The position numbers and the translations under genes are program-made. Positions 37,650 through 46,462 of a stretch of DNA of 64,000 bases are shown piece by piece. The number at the start of each line of letters is the position of its first letter. Positions within the stretch are counted from its first letter, which is position 1. The notes under the pieces were generated by a model. It worked only from the letters and a program-made list of their open reading frames with translations, made no database searches and was not told where the DNA came from. This stretch comes from Plantibacter sp. PA-3-X8 (GTDB lineage Bacteria > Actinomycetota > Actinomycetes > Actinomycetales > Microbacteriaceae): assembly GCF_003856975.1 (NCBI RefSeq), contig NZ_CP033107.1, forward strand, positions 3,782,001-3,846,000. Reading direction: 5' to 3'.

Positions 37650-38384
37650 ATGAATGCAGCGACAGATACACGCCCGGGTTCACCGACGAATGAGCAGCCG
37701 ATGCCGCGGGGCGCATCATGGGCGCGTCGCCATCAGCGAAGCGCCTCCCGCCTTGGATTCTCCACAGCGGTGGCCGTTATCGCCATCTCGCTATTTTCAG
37801 CGCAACCCGCGTCTGCGGCTTCGGCCGCGGCTGAGGAGCAGGTGACGCTGAGCGCCGCTGAGGCAGCTGAAGTTGCCGCCACTGCGGCGATCCCAGCGAT
37901 CTCACCGACGGGACTCGCTATCGACAAGAGTGCAGTCGAGGGGTGGAGCATCGAGGGCGTTGTTACCTTCGTGAGCTACGAGTTACAGGACGCCGATACG
38001 AGTTCTCGCTCGCTCACCGGCGCGTATCTCGACGCATCGGGAGCCACCGTCTCCACCGTCGATGTGGTTGGATCCGGGGAATCGATGCAAGCATGGTCCA
38101 ACGGCGCACGAGTCGACATTGCTGCACAACTCAACACGCCGGACTCAAGCCAGAACGGCACCAACAGTGCAGAGCGGGCCGCTCCCACGACGACACGAGA
38201 CTTCTGCTGGTACTTGAACAAGTACGCCGAAGGGGAGATCGCGCTCGGCACCCTGGTCGCCGCCGCCGGCGGTGTTGCCGCTCTCTTCTCAGGCCCAGTC
38301 GGCGGCGCTGTCGCGGCCGCGGGCGGACTGAAAGCTGCTCTCGGAGGAATGTACAAGTGGCTGATTTCACTCTGGTGCATCTAA
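37650..38384 (+). CDS. Secreted protein with a bacteriocin-like C-terminal domain
   Basis: 244 residues. A long N-terminus and signal peptide end at SAQPASA; the middle is Ala/Ser-rich. The last about 60 residues begin with Cys186 in DFCWYLNKYAEG, continue as a Gly/Ala-rich hydrophobic hairpin (VAAAGGVAALFSGPVGGAV) and end KWLISLWCI with Cys243 second to last. A hydrophobic Gly-rich segment closed by two cysteines looks like a pore-forming bacteriocin or membrane-active peptide released from a preproprotein. The next gene encodes a tiny membrane protein as would suit immunity. Function is inference; no export or maturation genes are adjacent. Confidence 0.6.
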   Translation: MNAATDTRPGSPTNEQPMPRGASWARRHQRSASRLGFSTAVAVIAISLFSAQPASAASAAAEEQVTLSAAEAAEVAATAAIPAISPTGLAIDKSAVEGWSIEGVVTFVSYELQDADTSSRSLTGAYLDASGATVSTVDVVGSGESMQAWSNGARVDIAAQLNTPDSSQNGTNSAERAAPTTTRDFCWYLNKYAEGEIALGTLVAAAGGVAALFSGPVGGAVAAAGGLKAALGGMYKWLISLWCI

Positions 38385-38414
38385 CTATTGTGGAATCGGG
38401 AAGGAATTCGAGCT

Positions 38415-38630
38415 ATGAATAACCTCACTCCACGGTGGCTGCGCATCCTGCTCTGGATCGTGGGAGCGGTCAATGCCATCCTGGTCGTCGTCAATCTCCT
38501 CAATGGAGATCTGGCAGCAGCGATGCCGTTTGGGATCGCAGGCGGCGTGTGCTTGGTCCTGGCCGCGACCCTCCCTCGGCGCAGGCCTGGCTCATCACCC
38601 GCAGCCGCCGCGGCCAGTACTAGACGCTGA
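38415..38630 (+). CDS. 71-aa two-helix membrane protein (possible immunity protein)
   Basis: Starts at ATG 38415 with AAGGAAT upstream, 30 nt after the secreted protein. Two membrane helices (LRILLWIVGAVNAILVVVNLL and AAMPFGIAGGVCLVLAATL) and a basic tail. Small two-helix proteins encoded directly after bacteriocins commonly give self-protection; the assignment rests only on position and shape. A strong terminator follows at once, so the two genes form a closed unit. Confidence 0.6.
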   Translation: MNNLTPRWLRILLWIVGAVNAILVVVNLLNGDLAAAMPFGIAGGVCLVLAATLPRRRPGSSPAAAAASTRR

Positions 38631-38638
38631 GCGCCGGA

Positions 38639-38670
38639 GGTGGGGCGGCCGAGCGGTCGGCCGCCCCACC
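38639..38670 (+). terminator. Strong hairpin terminator
   Basis: GGTGGGGCGGCCGA and TCGGCCGCCCCACC form a perfect 14-bp stem with GCGG loop, eight bases after the stop of the 71-aa gene. Confidence 0.85.
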
Positions 38671-39087
38671 TCCCCCGCAGCCGCACCGTCGCTCGTAACC
38701 CCAGTTCCAAGAGTGTTGTGGCCGCCGGCCGCCGGCGGATACGCCTGGACGCTCGACAACCCGAACGATCCGGATGGTCTCGACCTGATCATCCACGACT
38801 CGTCCGTCGTCGATGTCACCGAACCGGCCGTCGTTGACCCGGAGGACGGCGACGAGACCGAGCCACCCGTCGACGACGAGGACGAGGGCGGCGGGACCGC
38901 CATCGATGTCGTTGCAGACCGCTCTGGGGGGAGCGTCGGGACCAAGCGTCCACAGCTCGCCGTCACCGGCGCGAACGAAGATCTCCTCATCGCCGGCGCT
39001 GCGGGAGGTCTGCTCGCGATCGCGGCGGGCGTGGCCCTCGCCGTACGAAGCCGACGAGGCCGAGCTCCGGCGGAGGAGGCCGTATGA
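38671..39087 (+). pseudogene. C-terminal part of an LAVTG surface protein, 5' end lost
   Basis: The frame from about 38671 translates to GGYAWTLDNPNDPDGLDLII, an acidic Pro/Glu/Asp stalk, LAVTG, a membrane helix and RSRRGR tail. There is no signal peptide and no credible start (GTG 38713 at best), because the gene is cut just after the terminator of the previous unit. Its stop overlaps the ATG of the next surface gene (ATGA), showing that both once formed an operon. Confidence 0.65.
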
Positions 39088-40907
39088 GCCGCCGCATCCT
39101 GAGCGCGGCCGGCGCGTCGATTCTGCTTGCCACCACGCTGAGCTTGCCTGCCCTTTCGGCGAGCGCTTCGGTTCCCGCCGCGGACGACACATCGGCCACT
39201 GCGGACAACACCACCCCATCCCCTCGAGCCACCACCGCCTACGGCTGGGGCCAGCTCGTGAACTACGTCACTCCAGACGGCTCGCTCGCGTACTGCATCG
39301 ATGTCCAAGCCGACTGGCCGTCAGGCGCGACCGGCGGCGGTGCCCTGGTCGGCGGCATCGGAGCAACAGCCGCGACACGCGACGTCGGCGGCATGGAACT
39401 CGCGATGCTCAACGCCGGGCTCTCCCAGTTCGGGCAAACCACCGACAACGACACCGCCGCAGCCGTCGCTGCATTCGTCTACGCCTTCACCTCGCAGAAC
39501 CACCCCGGCTACGACGGCGCCATCCACTACATCGGCCAGAAGGCCGACGGTCACGACGCCGCCGTGACCGCGGCGTTCAACAGCATCTGGGCATGGGTGG
39601 GTGAGAACTGGGCTGCCGCAGCCGGGTCGAAGACGGCGACCACAACCATCACCATGACCGACAGCACCACCGGCTACATCGACGTGACCGTCGACCCCGC
39701 AGCCGCGACCGGCACGCTCGCCCTCACCGGCGCTCACGAAGTCGGCACGGGCGCGACCTCGGTGGCCGTCGGCAACGGTTCCCGCATCGACATCACCGGC
39801 GATCCAGCCGACGGCATCGCGGATTACGACATCCGCGCAGACGGCTCCTGGAGCACGCCCGGCGGCTACGCCTCCGAGGCATGGATGTACGAGACGCCCG
39901 GCCAGCAGCGCCTTGCACGCGGCAGCGACAACCGTTCCCCGACCCCCTTCACCTCCGAAGCCAGCACCACCGCCTCGACGACGTTTCAGCCGATCGTGAC
40001 GAGCGAGATGCAGCAGACCCTCGTCCCCGTCGGCGGCACCATCATCGACCACGCAACCTGCGACCTCTCCCCCGACAGCACCAGCACCGCCTGGCGGCGC
40101 AACCGGGACGGCGAAGGCGTCGAAGTCATCTGGGACGTCGCAATCTACGCCAAGCTCCCCGGCGAGGACGGCCTCCCCGACGTCCCAGAAGGTCGGCCGG
40201 CGCTCGGCACGGCCATCGCCACCTGTGACGAGGTCGGCGACGTCATGAAGGCAAGCTTCCCCCGACCTGACGAAGCCGACGGCCCGATCACCGCAGTCTG
40301 GTCACTCGACCTCGACAAGCAGTCCGACAGGACGAAGTCCGTCCTGCAGGGATCCTGGCACGACGCGTTCGGGTTGCCCGACGAGACGACGGTCATCCCC
40401 CGCGTCACGACGAAGGCTGTGCCGTCGGTGATGGAGGGAGAGCAGTACGGCGACACCGCCCACCATGAAGACGTCGCCCTCTACCCCGATACCGCCGTGC
40501 AGACCTTCACCGCCTATCGCATCACCGACGGTCAGCCCGTCTGCGACGCCACGACCGAATACCTGACGGAATCGGCACCGATCATGATCGACGGCCGCAC
40601 GGATATCCCCGGGCCGACCTTCACCGCCACCCGCGACATGGGCCCCGGGGTCAACTGGATCGAGCGCACGTATGCCGATGACACGAAGCAGGTGCTCCTC
40701 AGCGAGGGTGTCTGTGGGCAGGAGGGTGAGCAGACGCTCTTCATCGACCGCCCCGGACAGAAGCTCGCGAGCACCGGCTTCGACGGCGCCACGCTCGCCG
40801 CCGGCGCTGCCGCCACAACGCTCCTCGGTGCCTCGCCCTTCGTCGTTCGTCGTGTCGTGCGGCGCCGAGCCAGCCGGACCGCCTTGAGCGAGGGGATCGC
40901 AGGATGA
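39084..40907 (+). CDS. LASTG-anchored surface protein with thioester-like N-terminal domain
   Basis: 607 residues: signal peptide ending SASASVPA, then a domain resembling Gram-positive thioester (TQXA) adhesin domains, with AYCIDVQADWPSG (Cys) and later AFVYAFTSQNHPGYDG (Gln), which could form a Cys-Gln thioester. Beta-sandwich stalk repeats follow (TASTTFQPIVTSEM region), then LASTG, helix and RRVVRRR tail. Expected to be wall-anchored and to attach covalently to a host or environmental polymer. Coupled to the truncated LAVTG frame upstream and to the hypothetical gene downstream. Confidence 0.8.
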   Translation: MSRRILSAAGASILLATTLSLPALSASASVPAADDTSATADNTTPSPRATTAYGWGQLVNYVTPDGSLAYCIDVQADWPSGATGGGALVGGIGATAATRDVGGMELAMLNAGLSQFGQTTDNDTAAAVAAFVYAFTSQNHPGYDGAIHYIGQKADGHDAAVTAAFNSIWAWVGENWAAAAGSKTATTTITMTDSTTGYIDVTVDPAAATGTLALTGAHEVGTGATSVAVGNGSRIDITGDPADGIADYDIRADGSWSTPGGYASEAWMYETPGQQRLARGSDNRSPTPFTSEASTTASTTFQPIVTSEMQQTLVPVGGTIIDHATCDLSPDSTSTAWRRNRDGEGVEVIWDVAIYAKLPGEDGLPDVPEGRPALGTAIATCDEVGDVMKASFPRPDEADGPITAVWSLDLDKQSDRTKSVLQGSWHDAFGLPDETTVIPRVTTKAVPSVMEGEQYGDTAHHEDVALYPDTAVQTFTAYRITDGQPVCDATTEYLTESAPIMIDGRTDIPGPTFTATRDMGPGVNWIERTYADDTKQVLLSEGVCGQEGEQTLFIDRPGQKLASTGFDGATLAAGAAATTLLGASPFVVRRVVRRRASRTALSEGIAG

Positions 40908-41644
40908 GCGAGGAACAGACTGGCCCCTCGTCGGACCTGAGCCAGGACCAGAACGAATGGGTGGCGATGTATCGCCACGGGTTACGATTCCGCAAGCCAC
41001 AGCCGGACTATGACGACGTGCGCGACGACTACGAGGACATTCACGGCGACGGCCCTCGGATGGAGGAGGATATCCAACTGAGGATCGTTGAGACTCAGAT
41101 GGACCTGCTCCTCCGTTTCACCGGGGCATCGGACTACGACATCCACCGAGACCCTGACTCCTGGCTAGAGACGTACTATGCCTTGGCAGGCAAGTGGCTC
41201 GGTCGAGATGCAGGGATCGACGAACAGCTCGAGAGCGTCGACCGAGTCCTTTCGCAGACCGGCGGGCCGCTTTGGCGCCCGGACCTGTACCTCCCGTTAG
41301 ACGAGGTTCACCAAGCTGCGGTAGAGACCGTGCCTGCGAGCCCACAAACCGCGCCGTCGACCTCCGCTTCTAGCTGGCGAGAGCCTCCCCGTCTTATCGA
41401 CTGGACTCCGGACGAGGACCCGGCCGCGGGGTACCTTCGGGACCTCCGCGCCAATCGCCAACAGGCACTGGAGTTGGGTCTGCCCGAGCGCTCCGAAGAC
41501 GTGCAGCCGCAGGATTCGAGGGGACGCCTAACCGAGTTAGCTCGGAAGTTCTCAAGCAGAGTCCTCCGACCGCGCTCAGACGATACCCACCGCGACGCTC
41601 ACCCGCTGCGCCAGCCCGGGTCTGGCGGGGGTCTGGAGTTCTAG
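40904..41644 (+). CDS. Hypothetical acidic protein coupled to the surface gene
   Basis: 246 residues, no signal or membrane segment, very acidic at the start and rich in Asp, Glu, Arg and Pro throughout. It overlaps the surface protein stop (ATGA). Family not recognised; segments such as MYRHGLRFRKPQPDYDDVRDDYED and WLETYYALAGKWLGRD look ordered, the last third disordered. Perhaps an intracellular accessory factor of the surface system. Confidence 0.55.
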   Translation: MSEEQTGPSSDLSQDQNEWVAMYRHGLRFRKPQPDYDDVRDDYEDIHGDGPRMEEDIQLRIVETQMDLLLRFTGASDYDIHRDPDSWLETYYALAGKWLGRDAGIDEQLESVDRVLSQTGGPLWRPDLYLPLDEVHQAAVETVPASPQTAPSTSASSWREPPRLIDWTPDEDPAAGYLRDLRANRQQALELGLPERSEDVQPQDSRGRLTELARKFSSRVLRPRSDDTHRDAHPLRQPGSGGGLEF

Positions 41645-41721
41645 AGCGGCCCGCTCTGCGCGACGGGCAAGATCGACACTCCCCAGGATGTCGACACTAG
41701 GTCAACTACTAGCGACTCACG

Positions 41722-42168
41722 TCAATCGGGCGTCGAGAACCTGCCGGAATTCTCGCCCCGGGCCATGCGTTCAGACGGTTGAAAAACGCATTCCGTCGAG
41801 CAGTGTTCGGCTCGATCTGGACAGTTCGCCAGCCCCACATCGGCCTGCTCGAGGCGGGCGCGCAGCTCATCGAGGCGGGCGCGTTTCTCGTCGATCTGGC
41901 GCACCCGTTCCGCCAGGAGCGGGCGGAGCTGGTCGCGAACGTCGGTGCAGGAGTCGTCCTCCAGCGACCGGAGATGCCGACCGATGTCAGCGAGTGGCAG
42001 GCCGAGTTCTTTGCTCGCTTCGATGAGGTCGAGCCGCCCGAGCACGGCGGCGTCATAGTCGCGGTAGCCGTTGCGGGTGCGGCCGGGGATGATGAGGCCG
42101 ATGCTCTCGTAGTAGCGCAAGGCGGTCGGTGCGACGCCGGTGCGCTTGCTGACCTCTGAGATGCGCAT
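41722..42168 (-). CDS. MerR family metal-responsive regulator
   Basis: 148 residues. N-terminal winged helix MRISEVSKRTGVAPTALRYYESIGLIIPGRTRNGYRDYD; a dimerisation helix; then Cys residues in DDSCTDV and CPDRAEHCSTEC that suit metal or metalloid binding (as in arsenic/zinc/copper MerR proteins). Divergent from the permease at 42236 whose promoter has a MerR-type 19-bp spacer with a palindrome in it, so the regulation of that permease is nearly certain. Confidence 0.9.
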   Translation of the reverse strand: MRISEVSKRTGVAPTALRYYESIGLIIPGRTRNGYRDYDAAVLGRLDLIEASKELGLPLADIGRHLRSLEDDSCTDVRDQLRPLLAERVRQIDEKRARLDELRARLEQADVGLANCPDRAEHCSTECVFQPSERMARGENSGRFSTPD

Positions 42169-42196
42169 GCGCCGATCCTACGGCCGGGACCACGGA

Positions 42197-42227
42197 TTGA
42201 CCTTCCAGCGGCTGGAACGTTTACGGT
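42197..42227 (+). promoter_or_regulatory. MerR-type promoter of the permease gene
   Basis: -35 TTGACC (42197-42202) and -10 TACGGT (42222-42227) are separated by 19 bp, the overlong spacer that MerR proteins twist into register. Inside it lies a perfect palindrome TTCCAG-CGG-CTGGAA (42203-42217). Transcription would begin near 42235, at the GTG start codon, so the mRNA is probably leaderless. Confidence 0.8.
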
Positions 42228-42235
42228 TGAGCCTC

Positions 42236-43234
42236 GTGCCCCTCAATGCTCGATCTCAGCTCGTGACGGCGCTCGTGCCGTGGCTGGAACGTCACCAGAT
42301 CGTCCTCTATCTCGCGGCGATCGCTGCTGGCGGCGTCCTCGGCCTGCTGTTGCCCGGCGCGCACCATCTGGAAGTGGCGATCGAGCCGGTGCTCGCGCTG
42401 CTGCTGTTCGCGACGTTCCTCGGGGTCCCGTTCGCCGCGATCGGCCGCGCGCTCCGCGACGTCCGATTCCTCAGCGCGGTCGGGGTCGTGAACTTCGTCA
42501 TCGTGCCGCTCGTCGCCTACGGGCTGTCGCGGTTCGTCGCGGATCAACCGGCGCTGCTGTTCGGGGTGCTCCTGGTGCTGCTGACGCCATGCATCGACTA
42601 CGTGATCGTGTTCGCCGGCCTCGCCGGAGGAGCCGCGGAGCGCCTGCTCGCGGCGGCTCCGCTGCTGATGCTCACGCAGATCCTCTTGCTGCCCGTCTAC
42701 CTGCTGCTGTTCATCGGTCCCAGCGGTGTCGCGGCCGTCGAGCTCGGCCCGTTCGTGCGCGCATTCCTGCTGCTCATCGTGCTGCCACTGACCGCGGCCG
42801 CGGCGACCCAGCGGCTCGCCAAGCGGCACCGGATCGGGCGCGGGATCGAACGCACCATGCTGGCGCTCATGGTGCCGCTGATGGTCGCCACGCTGTTCAC
42901 CGTCGTAGCCTCGCAGGCGGGAGCGGTGAGCACCGCGGCCCTGCAGTTGCTCGTGCTCGTGCCGCTGTATGCGGCGTTCCTCGTCGTCATGGCGTTCGTC
43001 GGCACGGGTGCCGGGCGCCTGTTCCGCCTCGACGTGCCGGCAACCCGTGCCCTGGTGTTCAGTGGTGCCACCCGCAACAGCCTCGTCGTCCTCCCACTCG
43101 CGCTCGCGCTACCCGCGTCACTCGCGCTCGCGCCCGTGGTAGTCGTCACGCAGACGCTCGTCGAGCTGGTCGGCATGGTCGTGTTCGTGCGGCTCCTTCC
43201 ACGGCTGGTTCAGGACCGAAAATCGGTCCGCTGA
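42236..43234 (+). CDS. Arsenite efflux permease-like (ACR3/BASS superfamily)
   Basis: 332 residues from GTG 42236, which the promoter geometry supports. About ten membrane segments with the ACR3 landmark LLTPCIDYVIVFAGLAGGAAERLLAAAPLLMLTQILLLPVYL, whose Cys is the arsenite-binding candidate, and SGATRNSLVVLPLALALP. It probably exports arsenite or antimonite. The adjacent MerR controls it. A 5'-truncated duplicate lies at 36433-37327. Confidence 0.82.
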   Translation: MPLNARSQLVTALVPWLERHQIVLYLAAIAAGGVLGLLLPGAHHLEVAIEPVLALLLFATFLGVPFAAIGRALRDVRFLSAVGVVNFVIVPLVAYGLSRFVADQPALLFGVLLVLLTPCIDYVIVFAGLAGGAAERLLAAAPLLMLTQILLLPVYLLLFIGPSGVAAVELGPFVRAFLLLIVLPLTAAAATQRLAKRHRIGRGIERTMLALMVPLMVATLFTVVASQAGAVSTAALQLLVLVPLYAAFLVVMAFVGTGAGRLFRLDVPATRALVFSGATRNSLVVLPLALALPASLALAPVVVVTQTLVELVGMVVFVRLLPRLVQDRKSVR

Positions 43235-43613
43235 TCCGACCGTCACCTGTGAGTAACTCAGGCGCCGAGAGCGCTGATACTTGCGCAATCCGCTGGGGTC
43301 ACCCGTATGCAGCACAAGCCGCTGGGAGCAGTCACACGACAGCCGAATCAGTGCCCACGGAAAAGGAACCGGCGGCCAGTTACTTCCCGTCCGTTCAGGT
43401 ATGGGAATCGCCGGTTTGGTTCTGGTTGTCACTGTCGGTCTCCTTCGGAGCCGTCGGCGTCGAACCCGTCGTCGGGTCACACCACGCATGATGGTCGATG
43501 CGCGGTGAGCGGACCGACGAGTTACGGCCCGCGCAGAATCTACGTCGCGATACAACCCGTTCCGTCGAGCAACGGCTCCGCGACTTGGAGGTCTAGCGCC
43601 CAGTGCAAGCGGT
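43235..43613. other. Intergenic, no gene recognised
   Basis: About 380 bp. The first 45 bp are shared with the tail of the truncated permease copy. Short open frames on both strands show no family signature. Confidence 0.4.
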
Positions 43614-43637
43614 GGCGCCGACCTCCGGGTCGGCGCC
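43614..43637. terminator. Bidirectional terminator hairpin
   Basis: GGCGCCGACC and GGTCGGCGCC make a perfect 10-bp stem with a TCCG loop, followed by ATGTTGTGTTTCT on the plus strand. It separates the convergent permease and methyltransferase genes. Confidence 0.75.
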
Positions 43638-43693
43638 ATGTTGTGTTTCTCCTGACACGCCTCGTCTGGGAGGGTGGCGCCCAGTGCCAAGGA

Positions 43694-44263
43694 CTACGTC
43701 GCTGTGGCACGGATGAGGAAACCGTTGAGGGACTCGTTCTGGTAGTCGACCTCGAACGAGGCTCGGGCGAGGTCGCGAGTCACTGCTCGAGCCGAACCGC
43801 CCGATTGCGGGCTGAGGGCCAGCACTAGCGAGGCAGGAGCGCCGTCGATGACGCGTCGGATCTGTTGGAGCGCAGCAGGTCGATCCGCCCAAAAGTGGAC
43901 GTTGTCTATGGCCAGGACAGCATTGAAACGTCCCGTGGCGAAGGGCATCTGGTTCGCCTCACCGACAACGAGTTCGAGACGCCCGCTGCGAACAGCGTCA
44001 TCATTCCTGGATCGCGCGCGACGGTGCATCAGCAGCGAAGGATCGAGACCGGTGACCTGTCCTCTGGGCACGAGAGCGAGCAGCGCCTCCAAACCCATTC
44101 CTGGCCCGAATCCGATCTCCAGCACGTGCGCCGCATCGTGAACATCCAGTGCCGCCGTCGCGAGCTCGCGCAGCGCGGATCCGGTCTTCTCCATAAGATC
44201 AGCGCCCCGCTCTCCATCCGCGCCCCTCGGGACGACGAATGTATCGAAGATGTTCATTCCCAT
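43694..44263 (-). CDS. Class I SAM-dependent methyltransferase
   Basis: 189 residues. SAM site VLEIGFGPGMGLEALLALVP, acidic loop GLDPSLLM, and the post-II motif FNAVLAIDNVHFWADRPAALQQIRRV, all typical of UbiE-like methyltransferases. The C-terminal FEVDYQNESLNGFLIRA region is ordinary for the family. Start at ATG 44263 or 44257. Substrate unknown; no biosynthetic neighbour. Confidence 0.87.
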   Translation of the reverse strand: MGMNIFDTFVVPRGADGERGADLMEKTGSALRELATAALDVHDAAHVLEIGFGPGMGLEALLALVPRGQVTGLDPSLLMHRRARSRNDDAVRSGRLELVVGEANQMPFATGRFNAVLAIDNVHFWADRPAALQQIRRVIDGAPASLVLALSPQSGGSARAVTRDLARASFEVDYQNESLNGFLIRATAT

Positions 44264-44505
44264 CCCTGAGGTCGCTCTAACTCGCCTACTTGGCTCAGCC
44301 CATTAGCGCACACGACAGGCCCGTTACGTCAAGTGCACTGTCGGCCCCAAATGTGTCCGCCACAACCGAGTTCCGACCTACCGCCTTCGGAAGCGTTCCC
44401 GAGCACCCCTTGCGTGACGAGGCAGAAACGTTCGTTTGCGGCGCGCACTCGCCGCAGGGCTGACAGGTCTCACGTTTACAGCGACCGGCCCCACCTCTGC
44501 ATCAT
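44264..44505. other. Upstream region of the methyltransferase
   Basis: No gene recognised; it leads into the eroded start of the MFS pseudogene. Confidence 0.4.
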
Positions 44506-45030
44506 CACCCTGGATATGCAACGGTTTGCAGGATTCAGTCCTCTCCGGATCAGGCTGTCATGGTTGCCTTTCGCTATCGGCATCGTCGTGGGCGCAGGCA
44601 TAGCGCCGAAGCTACTGCTGAGGAGCGGCCCCGCTACGTCGCCGCCCTCGATGCAGTCTTGCGCGATCGGCGTTTTCTGGTTCTCGACGATTGCCGTCGC
44701 AGGCGGCTCCTGGACGCTGAAGGCTTCCGCGATATTTCTCGTAGCGCTCGGCGTCGGGCTGGGAACGACCTCGCTCATGCAGGCTGCCGTCTGCGGAGTC
44801 GCACCTGATCGAGCTGGCATGGCGTCAGCGCTACTGAACACCGCCCAATAGATCGGTATGGCCTTCGGCCTCGCAATCCTCGCCGGCGTCGCCGACAGCA
44901 TCACGTCGGTTAGCGGTGGCACAGGCGCACATGTGCTCGTAGACGGGAACAGGACCGCCCTAATCGTCGGCGCAGGCATTCTACTCGGAGCCGCGGTCCT
45001 AGCTTTGTTCACCCCCCAACAACGTGGGTG
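44506..45030 (+). pseudogene. Decayed MFS efflux transporter (C-terminal part)
   Basis: The frame reads SPLRIRLSWLPFAIGIVVGA and GIAPKLLLRSGP, then LGVGLGTTSLMQAAVCGVAPDRAGMASALLNTAQ, an in-frame TAG at 44849-44851, and IGMAFGLAILAGVAD onwards to about 45030. These are the last helices of a DHA2-type exporter. The stop replaces what is usually a Gln codon (CAG to TAG). The N-terminal half is missing and part of the middle is shortened. Confidence 0.8.
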
Positions 45031-45265
45031 TCGGGGGTGCGCTGAACTTGCAGTTCATTGCACCGGTGCGGTCCCTCGAGCATCTCGCATACATCGAGAG
45101 TGGCCTATGGCTGTCGAGCAAGTGCAGCAATGGGCTTACAGCGGGAGTCGTGCGCGGCGGCAAGCGCAGGTGGGGGCAGTTGAACGATCGGCGTCATCTC
45201 TCTTGAGCGTCATGGCCCGCCACCACGCGTTCAATCGGCTGGGTTCTGGTGGAGGCGCACGGGGT

Positions 45266-46435
45266 TCACTGGTGCTGGAGTACCTCCGCGACGTGGGCGT
45301 TGAGAATCCGGGGCAAGTCGGAGGCGCTATCGAACCCGATTTCAAGTATCGACTGGTACTGCAGACCGTCCCACAGTGCGATCAGCCGTGTCGCTTCGAA
45401 CCGTGCATCCAGGTTCAGACTCTGGTCCGAGGCCGCGCGAGCAAAGAGGTTCTCGAAGTAAGCGATCGTCCGGACGAATCGTTCCCGGAAGTACCCATGG
45501 ACGGGATGTTCGAGCGACACGGCCTCGGTGGACAAGACGGCATAGAGACCGATCAGCCCGCTTTCCGCTCCTGCGTCTCGTGCGGCCTCCACCCCGACGG
45601 CGAGTAGTTCCTCCGTCGGATCGAGTACCGCACCTGCTCGCCTCGTGACCATGTCGTTGTCGCGTTGTCGCATGACTTCGGCGAACAGGTCGGTCTTGCT
45701 GGGGAAGTGGTGTCGCAAGGTGGAGGGCGCGACGTTCACCCGCTCGGAGATCTCTCTCATGGTGGTGGCCCCGAATCCGTTTTCGGCGAACACTGTCGTG
45801 GCATCGGCCACGATCCGCGCCCGGCGCCTATGCCCCGGCTCGTATCCGCTGCGTTCAGTCAAGACGGTGTCGATCGCCAGGGGCCGCGGGCGAAGGGCGG
45901 GTACAGAACCGCCCCCATCCCCGCTCGCTGTGTCACGTGCAAACAGCCCGGGAGGATTCAGCTCCGGGAGATACCGGCTGATGACGAGCAGCCCCTCCCA
46001 CACCGCCACCCGAGTGCGCACCCCGTCAGATATGGGCTTGGACTCATCCGTCAGCAGTCGTCGGTGATGGGAATGCGAGGCGGCCTGATCGCTACCCCCG
46101 GTCATGGCACGCGAGAGGAGGATCGCTGACAGAGCGGCGTATCCGTCCACGCTGCGTGATAGCCGGGCCGCCACCTCAACCGTGAGAGGGCTGGAGCCCA
46201 TGACTTGACCGGTCTCGTCATCGAATTCCTGCGCGACGGCGTCGAGCAGCGCCTCTTTCGACGCGAAGTGCTTCAGGAGACCGGGACGCGAGATTCCGAC
46301 CCGGTCTGCGATGTCCTGAACCGTCACTGCCAGCAGATCGTCCTCCGCGAAGGCGCGGCGTGATTCGCGCACGATGCTCTGTCGTGTTCGCCAAGCAGCA
46401 TCGGCTCGGGACACCTGCGTACTACTCACATGCAC
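45266..46435 (-). CDS. Double TetR regulator (two TetR units in one chain)
   Basis: 389 residues holding two complete TetR helix-turn-helix regions: one near residues 15-60 (RESRRAFAEDDLLAVTVQDIADRVGISRPGLLKHFASKEALLDA) and one near 205-255 (ARIVADATTVFAENGFGATTMREISERVNVAPSTLRHHFPSKTDLFAE), each followed by a ligand-type helical domain. A single chain thus mimics a TetR dimer but with two different reading heads. It is divergent from the MFS/GH3 operon and very likely controls it. Confidence 0.85.
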   Translation of the reverse strand: MHVSSTQVSRADAAWRTRQSIVRESRRAFAEDDLLAVTVQDIADRVGISRPGLLKHFASKEALLDAVAQEFDDETGQVMGSSPLTVEVAARLSRSVDGYAALSAILLSRAMTGGSDQAASHSHHRRLLTDESKPISDGVRTRVAVWEGLLVISRYLPELNPPGLFARDTASGDGGGSVPALRPRPLAIDTVLTERSGYEPGHRRRARIVADATTVFAENGFGATTMREISERVNVAPSTLRHHFPSKTDLFAEVMRQRDNDMVTRRAGAVLDPTEELLAVGVEAARDAGAESGLIGLYAVLSTEAVSLEHPVHGYFRERFVRTIAYFENLFARAASDQSLNLDARFEATRLIALWDGLQYQSILEIGFDSASDLPRILNAHVAEVLQHQ

Positions 46436-46462
46436 CAGTTTGTCATGAGGTCGAAACCCAAA

